Positions 15,081 to 18,406 of a DNA stretch of 18,406 bases are shown here, piece after piece. The DNA is taken from contig DASWFO010000017.1 of assembly GCA_036394195.1 (NCBI GenBank), forward strand, positions 1 to 18,406, read 5' to 3'. Under the pieces are notes generated by a model, which saw nothing but the letters and a program-made list of their open reading frames with translations, did not search any database and had not been told where the DNA came from. The position numbers and the translations under genes are program-made. Positions within the stretch are counted from its first letter, which is position 1, and every line of letters begins with the position of its first letter. This DNA comes from DATJPD01 sp036394195 (GTDB taxonomy: Bacteria > Pseudomonadota > Alphaproteobacteria > CACIAM-22H2).

Positions 15081-15974
15081 ATGAACCGCTTGATCGGCTT
15101 GGCAGGCGCCTTGTGCGCGGGGGCAATTTGTACGGGGGCAGCGGCTCAACAACCCTTGGTCCCGACAAACCCGAACGAGCGCGTGGTCACCGCGCCCGTC
15201 GTGGTCACGTCCGGACAAGTGATCGGGCCGCAGACCGACGTCCAGAATAACGTCGAGACCCGTGCTCCGGTGACGACCATCGCCACCGCGGCCCCGCAGC
15301 CCGCACCGTATCGACCGGCACCGCTCGGCACATATATGGAGACCAGCGCCGACAAGCGCGTGGTCATCGCCGAGGCCGGCTACGAGATCACGCTCGACGT
15401 CAACGGCCGGCGCGATACGGCGATCGCCATGCTCACCGACGGGTTGGGAGCCGGTCAGGTCTATCCGCCGGGGATCCCCGCGCAGTTCTGGCCGCTCCAG
15501 GTCGGCAAGCAGGTGACGTTCAATTATGGCGCCAACGGGCCGCTCTCGGTCACCGCGCGCACGCTCCGCACCGAGACCATCACGGTCCCCGCCGGGACGT
15601 TCTTCACTTATGTCATCGAGCGGCGGCTCCATCCGAACAGCGAGTTCCGCGAGGACATCGCGACCTACTGGTACGCGCCGAGCGTCGGCTATGTCGTGAA
15701 ATTCAGCGAGCGCAAATTGTCCGGCGCGTCTCGCCCGCCCTTTGAAATGGTGTCGGTGGTCCTGCCCCATCCGGTGGATGGCACGATCCCGGTGACCACG
15801 CCGGGCGATTCACCGGAGAAGCGCGCCGAGTTCTGCAACCAGCACGGCACGACGATCTCCCTGCCCGACAGGCGCATGATCGCGGTCCCCTGCGTCACCT
15901 ATGTCCAAGCGCACCTGCCGGTGTACACGGCGTGGCTGAACGGCCAGGCCGCCGGCGTGCCGACGACGCGCTGA
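15081..15974 (+). CDS. Exported protein of unknown function, 297 residues
   Basis: The gene starts at an ATG with GGGAGG seven bases upstream. A signal peptide (MNRLIGLAGALCAGAICTGAAAQ) is cleaved near residue 22. A proline/threonine-rich linker to about residue 85 precedes a beta-rich domain of about 140 residues (90-228). That domain carries the segment ITVPAGTFFTYVIERRL and TYWYAPSVGYVVKFSER (195-211), the pattern of the periplasmic or lipid-associated beta domains in which V-P-A-G-T-F is followed by YWYaPxVGyvVK. A C-terminal part with two cysteines (C252, C271) may form a disulfide. No lipobox is seen (the signal-peptide cysteines lie inside the hydrophobic core). It is probably periplasmic, and I cannot assign a family name with confidence. 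It is followed immediately by a strong terminator, so it is likely monocistronic. Confidence 0.78.
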   Translation: MNRLIGLAGALCAGAICTGAAAQQPLVPTNPNERVVTAPVVVTSGQVIGPQTDVQNNVETRAPVTTIATAAPQPAPYRPAPLGTYMETSADKRVVIAEAGYEITLDVNGRRDTAIAMLTDGLGAGQVYPPGIPAQFWPLQVGKQVTFNYGANGPLSVTARTLRTETITVPAGTFFTYVIERRLHPNSEFREDIATYWYAPSVGYVVKFSERKLSGASRPPFEMVSVVLPHPVDGTIPVTTPGDSPEKRAEFCNQHGTTISLPDRRMIAVPCVTYVQAHLPVYTAWLNGQAAGVPTTR

Positions 15975-15999
15975 ACTGTTCACACGCCGCAAACTCAGC

Positions 16000-16027
16000 G
16001 GGCGGGCGCAAGCCCGCCCTTTTTTTT
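16000..16027 (+). terminator. Rho-independent terminator
   Basis: Stem GGGCGGGC / GCCCGCCC with a GCAA loop followed by eight T residues, 25 bases after the stop of the 297-residue exported protein. The core stem is the same as in the terminator at 14015. Confidence 0.92.
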
Positions 16028-16243
16028 GCCTGATTTGTTTAGTCCCTCAGGCGCCGGGCGGGGCGCCGGCAAATCGCGCTGCGCGATTGTGCCTGCCGCG
16101 CCCCCTTTGCTGAATCGGATTGGGGCTCCCGCGCGCATAAGCGCGCCCCGGAATTTATTGCAGGGGGCGAAGCCCCCATGCACCCCGGCGCAGTCGCGGC
16201 CGTTATCTGAAGTCCGGCGAAGCGCCGGCCTGTTCTTCCGGCT
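16028..16243. repeat. Intergenic array of short perfect hairpins
   Basis: This 216-base stretch contains no supported gene. It holds five further short perfect inverted repeats: GGCGCC-6-GGCGCC (16050-16067), AATCGCG-CTG-CGCGATT (16072-16088), GCGCGC-ATAA-GCGCGC (16131-16146), GGGGGC-GAA-GCCCCC (16163-16177, extendable by flanking TGCA), and CCGGCG-AAG-CGCCGG (16214-16228). It lies between a terminator and the end of the convergent MetF-like gene. Some of these hairpins may terminate the latter, but none has a T-run on the minus strand. Confidence 0.6.
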
Positions 16244-17134
16244 CTAAGGCGACGACGGTTCGCGTGCCCACGCGGCGGTGCGCAGGAAGCCGCCGAACGG
16301 GAAGAAATGCAGACCGGCGATCGCGGGACCGGCGGGCGCGGCTCTCGCCTGGGCCAGGTCGCGGATCACGCGGTCGGGCCCAGCCTCGGTGAGCAGCCGG
16401 GCGATGGCCGGGCCGCGCAGGCTGAGTGCCTTGATCGAATTCCCGACGCCGCAGCGCAGCGCGAACTTCATCAGTGTCGCGAGCCCGGCCGGTCCGGCCA
16501 GACCGACGCGAACCGGCACGTCGCCCCGGGCCGCGGCGAAATTCTGCAGCCACCCGGCGATGGGGGCCGCCTCGAAGCAGAACTGCGTAACAACGTAAGG
16601 CGTGAGGCCGGTGCCGCGGGCGTAATCGAGCTTCGCGGTGAGGGCCGCCTCCAGCGCGGTGCGGGAGATGCGCGGATTGCCCTCGGGATATCCGGCCATG
16701 CCGATCCGGGTGATGCCGTATTTCTGGAACAGATCCGTTTCCAGGAGCTGGAGGGCGGATTCGAACGGCCCCTCCGGCCGCTCGCGGTCACCGCCGACGA
16801 TCAGCGCCTGGCGGACGCCGGCTTCGCCGGAGAGCCGCGCCAGAAAGTCAGCCAGCTGCGTCCGGCCGGTCAGATAGCGCGCCGCGACATGCGGCACCGG
16901 ATTGAAGCCGGCCCCGCGGAGCTTGACCGCGGCCGCGACGGACCGGTGGTGGTGGTTCTCGGGCAGCCAGTTCACGTACACGTCGGTGGCCGGCTCGAGA
17001 TGCGCCGCGGCCGCGTCGATCGCCGTCTCGTCCGACGACAGCTCGATCGAAAAGCCGCGCAGCAAGGATCGGATGTCCGGCGCCCCGGGGCCCGGCGTGG
17101 TGGTCGTCGAGTGCGTCACTGGATGTCCCGCCAT
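16244..17134 (-). CDS. Methylenetetrahydrofolate reductase family (MetF-like) protein
   Basis: A 296-residue TIM-barrel flavoenzyme of the MetF family, which interconverts 5,10-methylene- and 5-methyl-tetrahydrofolate. The catalytic glutamate is E31 in FSIEL (equivalent to E28 of the E. coli enzyme). IVGGDRERPEGPF (about 112-124) has the aspartate of the flavin-binding ALRGD motif, and VTQFCFE (182-188) carries the conserved glutamine. LHFFPFGGF near residue 276 corresponds to the C-terminal HFYT-like segment. Several motifs deviate from classical MetF, so it is a divergent paralogue. The start ATG lies only 4 bases after the stop of the upstream methyltransferase-like gene, so expression is coupled; a longer frame upstream overlaps that gene and is not needed. 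The pairing suggests one-carbon transfer from a methylated compound to folate (inference). Confidence 0.85.
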   Translation of the reverse strand: MAGHPVTHSTTTTPGPGAPDIRSLLRGFSIELSSDETAIDAAAAHLEPATDVYVNWLPENHHHRSVAAAVKLRGAGFNPVPHVAARYLTGRTQLADFLARLSGEAGVRQALIVGGDRERPEGPFESALQLLETDLFQKYGITRIGMAGYPEGNPRISRTALEAALTAKLDYARGTGLTPYVVTQFCFEAAPIAGWLQNFAAARGDVPVRVGLAGPAGLATLMKFALRCGVGNSIKALSLRGPAIARLLTEAGPDRVIRDLAQARAAPAGPAIAGLHFFPFGGFLRTAAWAREPSSP

Positions 17135-17138
17135 GCCT

Positions 17139-18406
17139 TTAGTCCCGTTTGCGCGAGATGACGTAGGATTCATCCCAGAACCACAGCCCGCCATGCTTCA
17201 TCAGCGCGTCGCGGGTCGCGGCCAGATAGCGGCGGTCGCTGATCACCTCTTCGAGCCGCGCATCCTCGATCTGGGCCACATAGACGGCGGCGTTCCACGC
17301 CGCGAACAGTGTCGAGGTGCCGATCGCGTTGCTGATCTCGTTCGGCAGCGTGTGCATGTCGTAGCGGAACAGCGAGCGCGCGTCGGCGTAAGCATTGAAG
17401 TTGAGCTCGCGGCCGGCGCTTCCGAGCTCGGCCTTCACGGCCTTCAGCAGCTGGTGACGGTCGTGCACGAACGGGTCCTCGTTCGGCCAGATGTTGCGGA
17501 TGATCTCGAGGCCCGGATCGTTGCCGTGCGAGTGGATGGCCAGCAGCCGGCCGCCGGGCCCGAGGCTGCGGGCCAGCGGGCTGATGACTTTCTTCGCCTT
17601 GAACTCGAGCGAGGCGCGGGCGCGGTAAGGCTGCGAGGCGATCACCAGATCGTAGTCGGCGCGCGTGGCGCCGCGGCGCGGAATCACCGAGTCCAGGAGG
17701 AAGCGATGGTCGTCGCGGTAGAGGATGAGCACGACCGGCCGCTCGTAGACCGGATTGCCGCTGGTCTTGCTGACACCGGCGCGCCAGTTCTCGGCGAGGA
17801 ACGGCTGCAGCGCCGTGATCTGGGCGTCGAAATCGCTGGCCGTGTTCCCGGTCAATGCCACCTCGCGCCAGATCAGGCTCGACGCCGCGGTCACCGAGTT
17901 CGGGACCAGCCACGGCGCCTCGGCATAGTAGAGATTGGTCATGACCAGGACCGTCGCGGGATGCTCGTAGAAGCGATCGGGCATCTTCTCCAGCGACAGC
18001 CGGACGTCCTCGAGGCTGATCTCCTTGCCGGTGATGTAAAAGGGCATCGCCGGGAAGCGCTGATGCATCGACCGCATCACCCGCGTGAGCACGGTGCCGT
18101 CGCCGACGCCGGCGTCGAAGAGCCGCACCGCCGGCGGCCGCGGGTGGATGTTCGCGAGCTCCAGGCCGACCCGCTCTGCAACGACCCATTTTTCGCTGCA
18201 GGTATGGACGAACAGCAGATATTTCTGCCGGTTGTCGAAAAACCGGAAGTTGCGCTCCGGCGATTCGTCCGACCGCGCGGTGGCCGGCGCGGATGGCGCG
18301 GCGGCGGGGGCATGGCCGGTCCCGTTGCGCGAGGCCGTCACCGCGGAGGCGCGGGATGCGGCGGGGAGGGCGGATGGCGCACGCTCGACCCGCGGCAGCA
18401 CGAACG
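17139..18406 (-). CDS. Class I SAM-dependent methyltransferase-like protein (5' end outside window)
   Basis: The reading frame is open to the right edge of the window, so the true start is probably beyond 18406; numbering here is from a GTG at 18401, giving at least 420 residues. The first 50 visible residues are Ala/Pro/Ser-rich and low in complexity. The conserved part starts at RNFRFFDNRQKYLLFVHTC. Motif I of Rossmann methyltransferases is present as VRLFDAGVGDGT (92-103), followed by an acidic KEISLEDVRLSL (about 126-137) that fits motif post-I. The C-terminal half contains SLGPGGRLLAIHSHG (about 278-292), typical of the strand after motif III. It is immediately upstream of, and coupled to, the MetF-like gene. 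The acceptor substrate is unknown. It could serve as a methyltransferase linked to folate recycling or as an unusual non-catalytic relative. Confidence 0.78.
   Translation of the reverse strand, partial: FVLPRVERAPSALPAASRASAVTASRNGTGHAPAAAPSAPATARSDESPERNFRFFDNRQKYLLFVHTCSEKWVVAERVGLELANIHPRPPAVRLFDAGVGDGTVLTRVMRSMHQRFPAMPFYITGKEISLEDVRLSLEKMPDRFYEHPATVLVMTNLYYAEAPWLVPNSVTAASSLIWREVALTGNTASDFDAQITALQPFLAENWRAGVSKTSGNPVYERPVVLILYRDDHRFLLDSVIPRRGATRADYDLVIASQPYRARASLEFKAKKVISPLARSLGPGGRLLAIHSHGNDPGLEIIRNIWPNEDPFVHDRHQLLKAVKAELGSAGRELNFNAYADARSLFRYDMHTLPNEISNAIGTSTLFAAWNAAVYVAQIEDARLEEVISDRRYLAATRDALMKHGGLWFWDESYVISRKRD

Noticed and set aside
16026..16247. Small frame of 73 codons within the hairpin-rich intergenic region
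   Set aside because: It is made of hairpin sequence right after a terminator, without a ribosome site or coding bias.

Overview
The window is a GC-rich stretch (GC-rich third codon positions, mostly Shine-Dalgarno-led genes, dense coding on both strands) that looks like the chromosome of a free-living, motile alphaproteobacterium, probably from soil or water. The hints are two chemoreceptors, a small protein whose tail looks like an alphaproteobacterial flagellin C-terminus, an AHSA1-type SRPBCC protein and catabolic enzymes scattered in small operons. No rRNA, tRNA, CRISPR array, transposase or phage gene was seen. The taxonomic placement is inference.

Left part (1-7600). A chemoreceptor gene runs off the left edge on the minus strand. 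Divergent from it is a fumarylacetoacetate hydrolase (FAH)-family gene, followed by an unrecognised 131-residue ORF. Facing these is a minus-strand operon of three enzymes: a MetE-like zinc methyl/alkyl transferase, a thiamine-diphosphate lyase and a class II aldolase/adducin-fold protein whose start overlaps the lyase's end by 11 bases. The operon's upstream region (6752-7114) is shared with a divergent SRPBCC gene and holds five copies of a GCAAT/ATTGC motif.

Middle part (7600-13600). A CPA1-type sodium/proton antiporter and a second, complete chemoreceptor lie on the minus strand. Divergent from the receptor is a two-gene plus-strand unit with an ATGA overlap: an exported ABC-type substrate-binding protein and a six-repeat LVIVD beta-propeller with regularly placed histidines. 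No permease or ATPase is present beside them.

Right part (13600-18406). A 107-residue protein ends in a flagellin-like helix and is followed by a strong terminator shared with a convergent gene. Then come three exported proteins (a proline-rich one, a Pro/Tyr-repeat protein with a surface-antigen-like tail, and a 297-residue unknown). After a terminator there is a 220-base intergenic stretch carrying five further perfect short hairpins. The window closes with a coupled minus-strand pair: a SAM-methyltransferase-like protein (5' end outside the window) and a short MetF-type methylenetetrahydrofolate reductase.

The recurrent theme is one-carbon and small-acid metabolism (MetE-like, MetF-like, ThDP enzyme, class II aldolase, FAH), but the substrates cannot be read from sequence. 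The most unusual items are the orphan flagellin-tail protein, the three-enzyme operon with its repeat-rich upstream region, the binding-protein/propeller pair and the hairpin array.
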